From the NCBI GenBank assembly GCA_013041785.1, contig JABDRK010000412.1:1-10336 (forward strand): 10,336 bases of DNA, written 5' to 3'. Below the pieces are notes generated by a model. The model was not told the DNA's origin. It ran no database searches and was given only the letters and a program-made list of their open reading frames with translations. Position 1 is the first letter of the stretch. Each line of letters opens with the position of its first letter. The position numbers and the translations under genes were made by a program. This stretch comes from Eudoraea sp. (lineage in GTDB: Bacteria > Bacteroidota > Bacteroidia > Flavobacteriales > Flavobacteriaceae). Below, one piece after another: positions 1 through 6,024 of this stretch.

Positions 1-258
1 CGCAACAACAGCCTGGTGAAAGGAAAATCAGAGATGGCTGCTTTTTTTGAAAACCAGTCCCCGGGAGAAGGGGAATTGAGCCTGAGCTGGGAACCTGATT
101 TTGTAGATGTGGCCCGTTCCGGGGACCTCGGATATACTTACGGAAAATTTGTTTTTTCAATGACCGATAGCACCGGCGTAACCCGGGAAAATGCCGGTGT
201 GTTCCACACGGTATGGAAACGACAGGCAGATGGTTCCTGGAAATTTGTCTGGGATTAA
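1..258 (+). CDS. SnoaL-like / DUF4440-type NTF2-fold protein (C-terminal part)
   Basis: The frame is open from the first base of the window and ends at TAA 256-258, so the gene begins outside; 85 codons are visible. A GTG at 16 lies inside the frame and is unlikely to be the real start. The visible end resembles the C-terminal half of the DUF4440/SnoaL-like NTF2 fold: a strand with DLGYTYGKF, then a Thr- and Gly-rich turn, then the closing strands with GVFHTVWKRQ and DGSWKFVWD. This 'G.Y..VWK...DG.WK...D' pattern is typical of the family. Proteins of this fold are small cone-shaped barrels used as enzymes, binding domains or secreted domains of unknown role, so no reaction can be assigned. 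A signal peptide cannot be judged because the N-terminus is missing. The VOC-family gene begins 32 bp downstream on the same strand and could be co-transcribed. The fold call is fairly safe and the function is unknown. Confidence 0.75.
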   Translation, partial: RNNSLVKGKSEMAAFFENQSPGEGELSLSWEPDFVDVARSGDLGYTYGKFVFSMTDSTGVTRENAGVFHTVWKRQADGSWKFVWD

Positions 259-290
259 TTAAAAAATCACTTTTATCTAACACCTATCAT

Positions 291-632
291 ATGACCAACA
301 ACCATATCAACTATATCGAATTCAAGGCCCATGACCTTGAAAAAACCAAGGCCTTTTATTCCCAGCTTTTCGGCTGGAAATTCACAGACTATGGCCCAAC
401 CTATACCTCTTTTACCAAAAGCGGCGTCTATGGGGGGTTTGAAACCACGGAGGAACCAATTGTAAATGGCGTACTGATTGTCTTATACCACGATGCCCTC
501 GAGCAGCTACAGGCAAAAATCGATAAAGCAGGAGGAGAGGTCTGTAAGGAAATATTTTCCTTTCCAGGTGGACGGCGATTCCATTTCAAAGATCCCAGCG
601 GGAATGAGCTGGCGGTATGGTCAGATAAGTAA
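291..632 (+). CDS. VOC superfamily (glyoxalase/bleomycin-resistance fold) protein
   Basis: This is a 113-residue protein with the paired beta-alpha-beta-beta-beta modules of the vicinal oxygen chelate fold. Module 1 covers about residues 5-45 and contains the helix FYSQLFGW (22-29). Module 2 covers about 60-112 and ends with GGRRFHFKDPSGNELAVW (93-110), the usual C-terminal signature; Glu106 sits where these enzymes normally place a metal ligand. The ATG at 291 is chosen because the fold starts directly after it. An in-frame ATG at 213 would add 26 residues unlike the family and overlap the preceding gene. No Shine-Dalgarno sequence is seen. VOC members include glyoxalase I, dioxygenases and antibiotic-binding proteins. 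Short single-domain members like this one are usually of unknown substrate, and nothing here identifies one. The neighbouring genes sit 32 bp away on each side on the same strand. Confidence 0.85.
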   Translation: MTNNHINYIEFKAHDLEKTKAFYSQLFGWKFTDYGPTYTSFTKSGVYGGFETTEEPIVNGVLIVLYHDALEQLQAKIDKAGGEVCKEIFSFPGGRRFHFKDPSGNELAVWSDK

Positions 633-664
633 ATACGGGAACAAAGCATTCTACTAAACCTATT

Positions 665-1213
665 ATGGATCAAGGACTATCCTTAAAACGCCGCCTGCTC
701 TTTACAGGGATCGTTACCCTGCTTGTATGGGCACATCTGCTCTGGGATTATTTACACGAAGGTGTCCCAACACATTACCTCCTGCATAGCAAGGATATGC
801 CGGGGATTTCCAACTGGTGGGGCGGCATAACCCTTCCCTTGGTTACTTTTTTGCTCTTGTTCTGGATACACAAAAACTTCTTGAAGACCTCCGAACTGGA
901 TATCTCTGAAACCTCCAAAATCTTAGTCATCAGGTTTATAATGGCGTTAGTTTTTGGAATCCTTTTGTCTGTTTTTTTTACCCTGGGTTCCCCGGCGCCG
1001 GGATATATGATGCTGATTGCCATTGTACTCTCCTTTTTTCTACCCTTGTATAAACCGGAATATCTGCTGGGCCTGATCCTGGGGATGAGTTATACGTTCG
1101 GTGCTAATATTCCCATATTGGCTGCTTTTGTCCTGTTGCTGATTTTCCTTGTCTGCTATAAACTCATTCGATTTGGAGCACTAGTATTGATTGCCAGGAT
1201 GAGACAATCTTAA
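665..1213 (+). CDS. Multi-pass inner-membrane protein, function unknown
   Basis: This 182-residue protein is strongly hydrophobic, with five or six predicted membrane segments at about residues 10-30, 52-69, 87-107, 113-130, 132-147 and 150-175. Between segments 1 and 2 is a polar stretch rich in His, Trp and Asp (WDYLHEGVPTHYLLHSKDMP, then ISNWWGG), the most distinctive part and a candidate functional loop. Most of the positive charge is at the ends and in the loop around residues 68-90. I do not recognise a named family and see no transporter or enzyme motif. The ATG at 665 fits, since a short basic segment (LKRR) precedes the first helix. It starts 32 bp after the VOC gene, so the two may be transcribed together. 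A 95-bp gap follows before the next coding start. Real gene with high confidence, function unassigned. Confidence 0.8.
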   Translation: MDQGLSLKRRLLFTGIVTLLVWAHLLWDYLHEGVPTHYLLHSKDMPGISNWWGGITLPLVTFLLLFWIHKNFLKTSELDISETSKILVIRFIMALVFGILLSVFFTLGSPAPGYMMLIAIVLSFFLPLYKPEYLLGLILGMSYTFGANIPILAAFVLLLIFLVCYKLIRFGALVLIARMRQS

Positions 1214-1234
1214 GGTTTTTTATATGATCACATT

Positions 1235-1263
1235 TTTGGCCGATTTGTCAGTAATTTTATTTG
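1235..1263 (+). promoter_or_regulatory. Candidate Bacteroidota promoter upstream of the 1309 membrane-protein gene
   Basis: TTTG at 1235-1238 is followed, 17 bases later, by TTTATTTG at 1256-1263. The latter differs at one defined position from the -7 consensus TAnnTTTG. Transcription would begin near 1269, just before a purine-rich AGGAAG (1270-1275) and a ten-codon reading frame at 1280-1312. The 95-bp gap after the preceding gene makes a separate promoter plausible. The call rests on a short, AT-rich motif only. Confidence 0.35.
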
Positions 1264-1279
1264 CGATTCAGGAAGAACT

Positions 1280-1312
1280 ATGAAGAAAGTATACTATTTT
1301 ACAGTACCATGA
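1280..1312 (+). CDS. Possible ten-codon leader ORF overlapping the next start codon
   Basis: An ATG at 1280 opens a short frame encoding MKKVYYFTVP. It stops at TGA 1310-1312, overlapping the ATG at 1309 as ATGA, the usual arrangement for translational coupling. AGGAAG at 1270-1275 lies four bases upstream and would be an acceptable ribosome binding site, while the 1309 start has none of its own nearby. It could be a coupling leader peptide or chance, since such short frames are common. It has no hydrophobic or regulatory-codon run that would suggest attenuation. Confidence 0.25.
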   Translation: MKKVYYFTVP

Positions 1313-1746
1313 ATATCCGAAAAATACTGGGCGCCATCTTCATAACTATTTCAATAATCCTGGGGGGAATTTTCTTTAATGGCATTTCCTATCCTGTAGG
1401 CCTGGATGGATATTTCAAGGCAGCTTACTACAATCAGTTTGGTCCCTTAGCTATTTGTGTAGAGCTTTTGTTTGCCGGTGTTTATTTATATATCAAGCAC
1501 CGCAAAACCAATTTTACGCTGGCACTTTTTGCCTTTACAACTATTCTGGATCCGGTATTCAGCACCATGGGGTTGTTTACCAGTCAGCTCCCCATTTATG
1601 CCCTGGTCCTATTCCTATGCTGTGCCCTGATTTCTCTTTGGCTTGCTTTTTCCAATAATTTCAGCCTTGGGCGTATTACCTTTTTGGGGGCCTTTGGCAG
1701 TTTCCTTTTAGGTACTGCTGTGGAACTCTTTTTTAATTATTTATGA
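1309..1746 (+). CDS. Small multi-pass membrane protein, function unknown
   Basis: This 145-residue hydrophobic protein has four or five predicted membrane segments at about residues 6-26, 44-62, 68-88, 95-115 and 120-142. A short basic patch (KHRKT, 63-67) probably marks a cytoplasmic loop. The ATG at 1309 is preferred because MNIRKI leads directly into the first helix. A TTG at 1261 in the same frame would add 16 mostly polar residues and is less likely. I see no catalytic or transport motif and no recognised family. The start overlaps the stop of a possible ten-codon leader (1280-1312). The glycosyltransferase gene follows 23 bp later, so the two may share a transcript, but nothing in this protein links it to lipid or glycan metabolism. 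Confidence 0.75.
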   Translation: MNIRKILGAIFITISIILGGIFFNGISYPVGLDGYFKAAYYNQFGPLAICVELLFAGVYLYIKHRKTNFTLALFAFTTILDPVFSTMGLFTSQLPIYALVLFLCCALISLWLAFSNNFSLGRITFLGAFGSFLLGTAVELFFNYL

Positions 1747-1756
1747 AAATGTCAAA

Positions 1757-1769
1757 TTGAATAATTCAA
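1757..1769. repeat. Short interrupted palindrome abutting the glycosyltransferase start
   Basis: TTGAAT-A-ATTCAA ends one base before the ATG at 1770. The arms match over six bases around a single central base. It could be an operator half-site pair or a weak structure near the ribosome entry site. It is AT-rich and short enough to arise by chance, so it is noted as a feature of sequence only. Confidence 0.3.
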
Positions 1770-2996
1770 ATGATAGAACAACTAATCACATCCTGTCCCA
1801 AAGAATTGGACCTGACCAATGCTACGCACGCGCAACTTATTTACGAAGCCGTGACTTCCATTTTACAGGAAGACTACCCCATTTCAGAAATCGAAGCCAT
1901 CGAAAGCCGTTTGATCAGGCAAAACAACCCGGAGCACATCTTCGTGCTACAGGCCCTTAAGTTGGCGAAATCGAAAATACTGGTCGGGCAGATAACCGAG
2001 CCCCTCATGATTTCCGTGGTTTTCGCGGTCTACAAGGAGCACAACAGGATTCGGAAAAACAGCGAACATCCCCATGGAGAAGATTTTCTTTTGAAAAAAG
2101 TAAAACAACTGGAATGGTTGTTTAAAGACCAACCCCAGGTGCAATGGGAACTATTAATCGTAGACGATGGCTGCCCGGAAAAAAGCGGGGAAATCGCGCA
2201 GGGAATCATAGAAGCCAACCAATTAAACAAGCAAGTCCGGGTGCTTTACCTGCATGAAGCCATCAAAAAAAGCTATCCCCCCGCCGCATCAATTGCTTCT
2301 ACAAATGAAAGTCAGAAAGGCGGGTCTATTGTATATGGGATGTGGGATGCGGTTCAAAAAAGTACGAACTCAAATCAAATCGTGATCTATACCGATGCAG
2401 ACCTTTCCACCCATTTAGGGCAGCTAATGCTGTTGATCAATCCCTTGCTGAAAAAGGGCAATCTGGTTGCCATCGGCTCTCGCCGGGAACCTACCTCAGT
2501 GGTTATTAAAAAGGGAAGCCGGAATGATCGCGGCAAACTATTTATCTACCTGTGGAAACGGCTGATCCCGAACCTGGGGGATATCATCGATACCCAATGT
2601 GGATTTAAGGCGTTCAGGGCTGAAATTGTTCCTGATATCATAGATAACATGATTGAAAAAAAATTCGCTTTTGATATTGAGCTCTTGTTGAGAACCGCCT
2701 TGATAAATCAAGACGCGATTATCAAGGTCCCCATAGCCTGGATAGACAGCGAAGCGGCATCCACCACAACCGACCTCCAACCCTATCTGCCGATGCTGAA
2801 ATCCATTACCCGCATGTATCGGAAATATTTCCCCAGGGAAGCAGGTGCTGAAGAATTTGCTGATTTTATAGAGGCTATGGATGATCAGGCCTTTGCTGTC
2901 CTGCTCGATAACATCCCTGAAAACATCACCCGTCGGGAACCCCTGGAATTCACGGAATATGACCAGGTTAGGGTGTTAGAACTAAAGACCAAGTAA
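1770..2996 (+). CDS. GT2-family (GT-A fold) glycosyltransferase, dolichyl-phosphate sugar synthase-like core
   Basis: This is a 408-residue protein. The central part, about residues 80-330, is a GT-A nucleotide-sugar transferase: MISVVFAVYKEHN (80-92) opens the first strand, VDDG is at 131-134, QKGGSIVYGM at 182-191 matches the GKG..A...G loop of DPM1/ALG5-type enzymes, the metal-binding DADLS is at 209-213, GSRR at 236-239, and DTQCGFKAFR at 274-283 is the strong DPM/ALG5-type signature, followed by FDIELL (301-306). Such enzymes move a sugar from UDP or GDP donors, often to a polyprenyl phosphate. The donor and acceptor cannot be read here. Two oddities stand out: about 78 N-terminal residues form a helical region outside the usual fold, and about 60 C-terminal residues are acidic and polar. 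No transmembrane segment is present, unlike many bacterial polyprenyl-phosphate transferases, so it should be soluble or peripheral. It ends exactly where the convergent plsC gene ends. Confidence 0.88.
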   Translation: MIEQLITSCPKELDLTNATHAQLIYEAVTSILQEDYPISEIEAIESRLIRQNNPEHIFVLQALKLAKSKILVGQITEPLMISVVFAVYKEHNRIRKNSEHPHGEDFLLKKVKQLEWLFKDQPQVQWELLIVDDGCPEKSGEIAQGIIEANQLNKQVRVLYLHEAIKKSYPPAASIASTNESQKGGSIVYGMWDAVQKSTNSNQIVIYTDADLSTHLGQLMLLINPLLKKGNLVAIGSRREPTSVVIKKGSRNDRGKLFIYLWKRLIPNLGDIIDTQCGFKAFRAEIVPDIIDNMIEKKFAFDIELLLRTALINQDAIIKVPIAWIDSEAASTTTDLQPYLPMLKSITRMYRKYFPREAGAEEFADFIEAMDDQAFAVLLDNIPENITRREPLEFTEYDQVRVLELKTK

Positions 2997-3737
2997 TTAT
3001 TGTCGCCGGGAAAGGTCTGCCAGGATAAGTTCCCGGGTTTGCTCGCGCAATGTGGTCTTGTCAGTTTCCTTTAATCCGCTTGTATCGATAAAACGGTTAA
3101 CCTTCACGCGCAGGGGGCCGGGACTCCCGCTGAAAAACGGGAACGGAAAGCGCTTTTTGTTATCCAGAAAAGTAATGGGTACCACCGGGATACCATGGGC
3201 AATGGCCATTTTAAATGCACCATCTTTAAACTTGTCAAGCACTACTGATTCCTCGGGCACTCCACCTTCCGGAAAAATACATATACTTAAGCCCTGGTTG
3301 AGCCTTTTTTGGGCCCGGCGATACACGGCTGTGCGACTTCGGCTGTCCTCCCTATCCACCAGGATGCATACCCGCTTGTAAAAAAATCCGAAAAGAGGAA
3401 TATGCTGCAATTCCTTTTTCCCTACAAAGACAAATGGGTTTCTACTGGTACGCAGCATTAACATGATATCCAGCATGCTGGTATGGTTGGCCACCAACAT
3501 ATAACTCTTCCCTTTCTGGAGTTTTTCTTCCCTTTTAAAGACCGGATAACATCCCATACCATACAGGATAGTCGCCGCCCATATATTTCTCGCCATCCAA
3601 AAGAACTGGGCATAGGTCTTTTCAGAGAGAGTAACCAGGATGAGGAAAGGCAGAAATAGAAGAATGGGTAGGGTTACCAAAATGTAGAACCATACACGGA
3701 ATAAGAGTTGTCCTGATTTTTGTACCCAGGTGAGCAT
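2997..3737 (-). CDS. plsC: 1-acyl-sn-glycerol-3-phosphate acyltransferase (PlsC family)
   Basis: This 246-residue protein transfers an acyl chain to lysophosphatidic acid to make phosphatidic acid, the common precursor of membrane phospholipids. The family motifs appear in order: NHTSMLD at 84-90, the catalytic H-x4-D (His85, Asp90); GKKEL at 106-110; the block around CILVDRE at 124-130; FPEGG at 155-159, which binds the glycerol phosphate; and IPVVPI at 183-188. A hydrophobic N-terminal segment at about 12-37 would anchor it to the inner membrane. Length is normal for PlsC. The motifs do not exclude a relative acting on another lysophospholipid or on an aminolipid. The stop codon abuts that of the convergent glycosyltransferase with no spacer, and the gene diverges from trpS across 71 bp. 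A -7-like element lies only four bases upstream of the start codon. Confidence 0.92.
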   Translation of the reverse strand: MLTWVQKSGQLLFRVWFYILVTLPILLFLPFLILVTLSEKTYAQFFWMARNIWAATILYGMGCYPVFKREEKLQKGKSYMLVANHTSMLDIMLMLRTSRNPFVFVGKKELQHIPLFGFFYKRVCILVDREDSRSRTAVYRRAQKRLNQGLSICIFPEGGVPEESVVLDKFKDGAFKMAIAHGIPVVPITFLDNKKRFPFPFFSGSPGPLRVKVNRFIDTSGLKETDKTTLREQTRELILADLSRRQ

Positions 3738-3741
3738 GGAC

Positions 3742-3749
3742 CAAATGTA
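3742..3749 (-). promoter_or_regulatory. Candidate -7 element for plsC
   Basis: Read on the minus strand this is TACATTTG, a full match to the Bacteroidota -7 consensus TAnnTTTG. The plsC ATG begins four bases further on, so a transcript from here would start at or within a base or two of the start codon and have almost no leader. No convincing TTG -33 element is seen at the expected distance. If the element is not used, a promoter must lie closer to or inside the trpS regulatory region. Confidence 0.35.
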
Positions 3750-3779
3750 ACAATTTTAGCAGGGTAACAGTATTTCTTT

Positions 3780-3787
3780 TACTTTTG
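3780..3787 (+). promoter_or_regulatory. Candidate -7 element for trpS
   Basis: TACTTTTG matches TAnnTTTG fully. Transcription would start near 3793, giving a leader of roughly 16 bases before the ATG at 3809. The -33 region is weak, with only a T-rich stretch around 3754-3757. It lies in the 71-bp gap shared with the divergent plsC gene. No T-box, stem-loop leader or Trp-rich leader peptide fits in this space, so attenuation-type control of trpS is not supported. Confidence 0.45.
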
Positions 3788-3808
3788 CTAATCGTTAAAT
3801 AAGACGGG

Positions 3809-4780
3809 ATGGCAAGAATTTTAACAGGCATTCAAAGTACGGGGACACCGCATCTGGGTAACATTCTGGGAGCGATCATGCCTGCCATAGAAATGGCTGC
3901 AGATCCCCGAAACGAGTCCTTCCTGTTCATAGCTGATATGCACTCTCTTACCCAGATCAAGAATGGAGAGGAATTACGTCAAAACACCTACGCCACGGCA
4001 GCGGCCTGGCTCGCTTTTGGCCTGGATTTCAAAAAAACTGTTTTTTACCGTCAGAGTGATGTCCCACAGGTATCCGAGCTTGCCTGGTACCTGAGCTGCT
4101 TCTTTCCCTATCAGCGTCTAACGCTTGCCCATTCCTTCAAAGACAAAGCGGACAGGCTAGCTGATGTAAATGCCGGGCTATTCACCTATCCCATGCTGAT
4201 GGCGGCGGATATTTTGTTGTACGATGCCAATATTGTTCCCGTAGGGAAAGACCAGTTACAGCATCTGGAAATGACCCGCGATGTGGCTGCGCGTTTTCAT
4301 ACCCAGCTGGGGGAGACCTTTGTGCTACCGGAAGCCCAGGTCAGGGAAGAAACCATGTATGTGCCCGGAACCGATGGGCAAAAAATGAGCAAAAGCAAAG
4401 GCAACCTCATCAATATTTTTCAGCCCGATAAAAAACTGCGGAAACAGATTATGGGCATCGTAACGGACAGCAAGCCGCTGGAAGCGCCCAAAGATCCGGA
4501 TACTGATAATGTATTCGCGCTGTACAAACTGCTGGCTACCAAAGAAGAGATTTCCCAAATGCGTGAAAATTACCTGGGTGGAAATTTCGGTTACGGACAT
4601 GCCAAGCAAGCACTGTATGAAGTGATTATACGGGAATTTGCTGACGCCCGCGCCAAATTTGCCCATTACATGGACAACCTGGAAGAAATTGATGCCATTC
4701 TGTCCCAGGGGGCAGCAAAAGCTGCGCAAGTGGGTGATGAGGTCCTCAGGCGTGTTCGTGACAAACTGGGATACCGTTAA
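3809..4780 (+). CDS. trpS: Tryptophanyl-tRNA synthetase
   Basis: This is a 323-residue class I aminoacyl-tRNA synthetase that activates tryptophan with ATP and charges tRNA-Trp in the cytoplasm. The N-terminal Rossmann fold starts at once with TGIQSTGTPHLGN; TPHLGN (13-18) is the HIGH-type signature. PMLMAADILLYDA (128-140) is the tryptophan-binding helix, and Asp134 corresponds to the residue that contacts the indole nitrogen in known TrpRS enzymes. VPVGKDQ (143-149) and the KMSKS loop (192-196) are intact. Residues from about 205 form the helical anticodon-recognition domain. Length is typical of bacterial TrpRS and nothing is missing. It converges on dprA with 24 bp between stop codons and diverges from plsC. 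It appears to be a single-gene transcript from its own promoter. Confidence 0.97.
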   Translation: MARILTGIQSTGTPHLGNILGAIMPAIEMAADPRNESFLFIADMHSLTQIKNGEELRQNTYATAAAWLAFGLDFKKTVFYRQSDVPQVSELAWYLSCFFPYQRLTLAHSFKDKADRLADVNAGLFTYPMLMAADILLYDANIVPVGKDQLQHLEMTRDVAARFHTQLGETFVLPEAQVREETMYVPGTDGQKMSKSKGNLINIFQPDKKLRKQIMGIVTDSKPLEAPKDPDTDNVFALYKLLATKEEISQMRENYLGGNFGYGHAKQALYEVIIREFADARAKFAHYMDNLEEIDAILSQGAAKAAQVGDEVLRRVRDKLGYR

Positions 4781-4804
4781 ATTCCAGGGAAATACCATAT
4801 AATT

Positions 4805-5944
4805 TCAAGTTTTGCTGTGGATAATTTCATAGAACTTTCCGGGTAAAGACCTTATGCATCCTTTCATTTCCATTCCAAACAGCAGGGTAGCTGTCTGGGA
4901 TACCGGGAAACGGCAACTGAGGGCGATGTCATCCAAAAGTTGCTTCCCGTTCGCTTCCAAAAAGCAGTAAATGCCTTGTTCGGAGGAATCCAGCGTTGTG
5001 AATAACTCCTGTTGCCTGGGCCTGCTCTTGTGCATATCAAGTTCCCAGCCTAAAACGTACACAAGGTCTGCTACCGATGTCAGCATATGGGCCTTTTGAA
5101 CTTTGATGAGGTGGTTGCAGCCCTGGCTGTATGGATCTCCGACGCGTCCGGGAACGGCAAATACATCGCGGTTATAGCCATGTGCCAAATCTGCCGTGAT
5201 AAGCCCCCCTCCTCTTTCAGCTGATTCCACCAATACCGTGGCCTCACTAATCCCGGCAATGATACGGTTACGCTTCAGGAAATTCTCCCGATCAGGTTTG
5301 CTGCTGCTCCAGAATTCTGTTATAAATCCCCCGTTTTGCATCAATTGACTGGCATAACGGGAATGTATCCTTGGATACAGACGGTTTAATCCATGAGCAA
5401 GAATGGCCAGGGTAGGTAAGCCATACTTAATAGCGGCTTTATGAACCTGAATATCTATCCCATAGGCAAATCCGCTTACAATAACCGGGTTTAAGGGAAC
5501 AAGCGCTTCGATAAAAGCCTCGCAGAAGGCATTGCCGTGGGGGGTGCTGCTTCTGGTCCCTACCACACTGATAATTCTGCGGTTGGTCAAATCAAAATTG
5601 CCTCTTGTGAATAACAGTATAGGGCCGTCACGACAATGTTTCAGATATTTGGGGTATGCCGTATCCTGAAAAGAAATCCAATTCAGTTTGTTGTGGGCAA
5701 TAAAGCGAAATTCCTTTAGCGCAGCCTTCTGATATTGTGTGTTGCATAATTCCGCTACAGTTCGCATGCCAATGCCTTCCAGCTTCATCAAGAGCCCTTT
5801 TCGTTCTCGGAAAACGGCAGCCGCACTCCCACAGTGTGCAATCAATTTTTTCGCGGTCTGGTCGCCTATGTGAGGCGTACATTGAAGCCTGAGTAAGGCC
5901 AACAACTCTTTTTCGGAATCAGAATCATACAAATAGGTGTTCAA
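4805..5944 (-). CDS. dprA: DNA-processing protein DprA (Smf)
   Basis: This is a 379-residue DprA. The protein binds incoming single-stranded DNA during natural transformation, protects it and loads RecA. Residues 1-75 form the N-terminal helical region with helix-hairpin-helix character (PHIGDQTAKKL, then LEGIGMRTV). The Rossmann-like core spans about 105-295: VVGTRSS (127-133), IVSGFAYGIDIQVHKAA (155-171), the FLKRNRIIAGIS block (222-233), ESAERGGGLIT (240-250) and VPGRVGDPYSQGCN (264-277). Residues about 315-375 form the C-terminal winged-helix (DML1) domain. All core motifs are intact. The start is unusual: the first in-frame candidate is TTG at 5944-5942, because a TAG lies two codons upstream and no in-frame ATG occurs before Met53, inside the conserved region. 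A second TTG four codons later is also possible. DprA occurs in many bacteria with no demonstrated transformation, so competence is not proven. Confidence 0.95.
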   Translation of the reverse strand: MNTYLYDSDSEKELLALLRLQCTPHIGDQTAKKLIAHCGSAAAVFRERKGLLMKLEGIGMRTVAELCNTQYQKAALKEFRFIAHNKLNWISFQDTAYPKYLKHCRDGPILLFTRGNFDLTNRRIISVVGTRSSTPHGNAFCEAFIEALVPLNPVIVSGFAYGIDIQVHKAAIKYGLPTLAILAHGLNRLYPRIHSRYASQLMQNGGFITEFWSSSKPDRENFLKRNRIIAGISEATVLVESAERGGGLITADLAHGYNRDVFAVPGRVGDPYSQGCNHLIKVQKAHMLTSVADLVYVLGWELDMHKSRPRQQELFTTLDSSEQGIYCFLEANGKQLLDDIALSCRFPVSQTATLLFGMEMKGCIRSLPGKFYEIIHSKT

Positions 5945-5952
5945 AGGCTATA

Positions 5953-5960
5953 CAATATTA
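5953..5960 (-). promoter_or_regulatory. Weak candidate -7 element for dprA
   Basis: On the minus strand this reads TAATATTG, one mismatch from TAnnTTTG. Transcription would start near 5947, only a few bases before the TTG start at 5944. No clear -33 element is seen. The region is AT-rich, so the match is weak evidence. Confidence 0.2.
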
Positions 5961-5989
5961 TCTGTTAATAAAAAGTTATGTAAGGGGCA

Positions 5990-6019
5990 TTGCAGCCCTC
6001 TGAATTTTATTGATCTTTG
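5990..6019 (+). promoter_or_regulatory. Candidate promoter for the HU/SPOR membrane-protein gene
   Basis: TTG at 5990-5992 (-33) is followed after 19 bases by GATCTTTG at 6012-6019, which differs at one defined position from TAnnTTTG. The spacing fits the known Bacteroidota range. The predicted transcription start, about 6024-6026, falls on the ATG at 6025, implying a leaderless or nearly leaderless mRNA. A small GC stem (GGGC 5985-5988 with GCCC 5995-5998, loop of six) overlaps the -33 element and might bind a regulator. Confidence 0.4.
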
Positions 6020-6024
6020 TGTAA

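Noticed and set aside
213..290. Upstream ATG for the VOC-family protein
   Set aside because: It overlaps the preceding gene in another frame and adds 26 residues that do not fit the compact fold.
963..990. Run of T residues as a frameshift or sequencing artefact
   Set aside because: The frame of the membrane protein continues cleanly through it and encodes hydrophobic residues consistent with a helix.
4325..4798. 157-codon open frame on the minus strand opposite trpS
   Set aside because: It lies wholly across a clearly conserved trpS, its translation shows no domain-like pattern, and it is best explained as an antisense shadow.
4775..4810. Possible terminator between trpS and dprA
   Set aside because: AAATT and AATTT could pair across a long loop, but the stem is only five AT pairs with no GC core or T run.
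5983..5999. GC-rich stem as an intrinsic terminator
   Set aside because: It has a stem of only four to five pairs and no following T run, and it overlaps a better promoter candidate.
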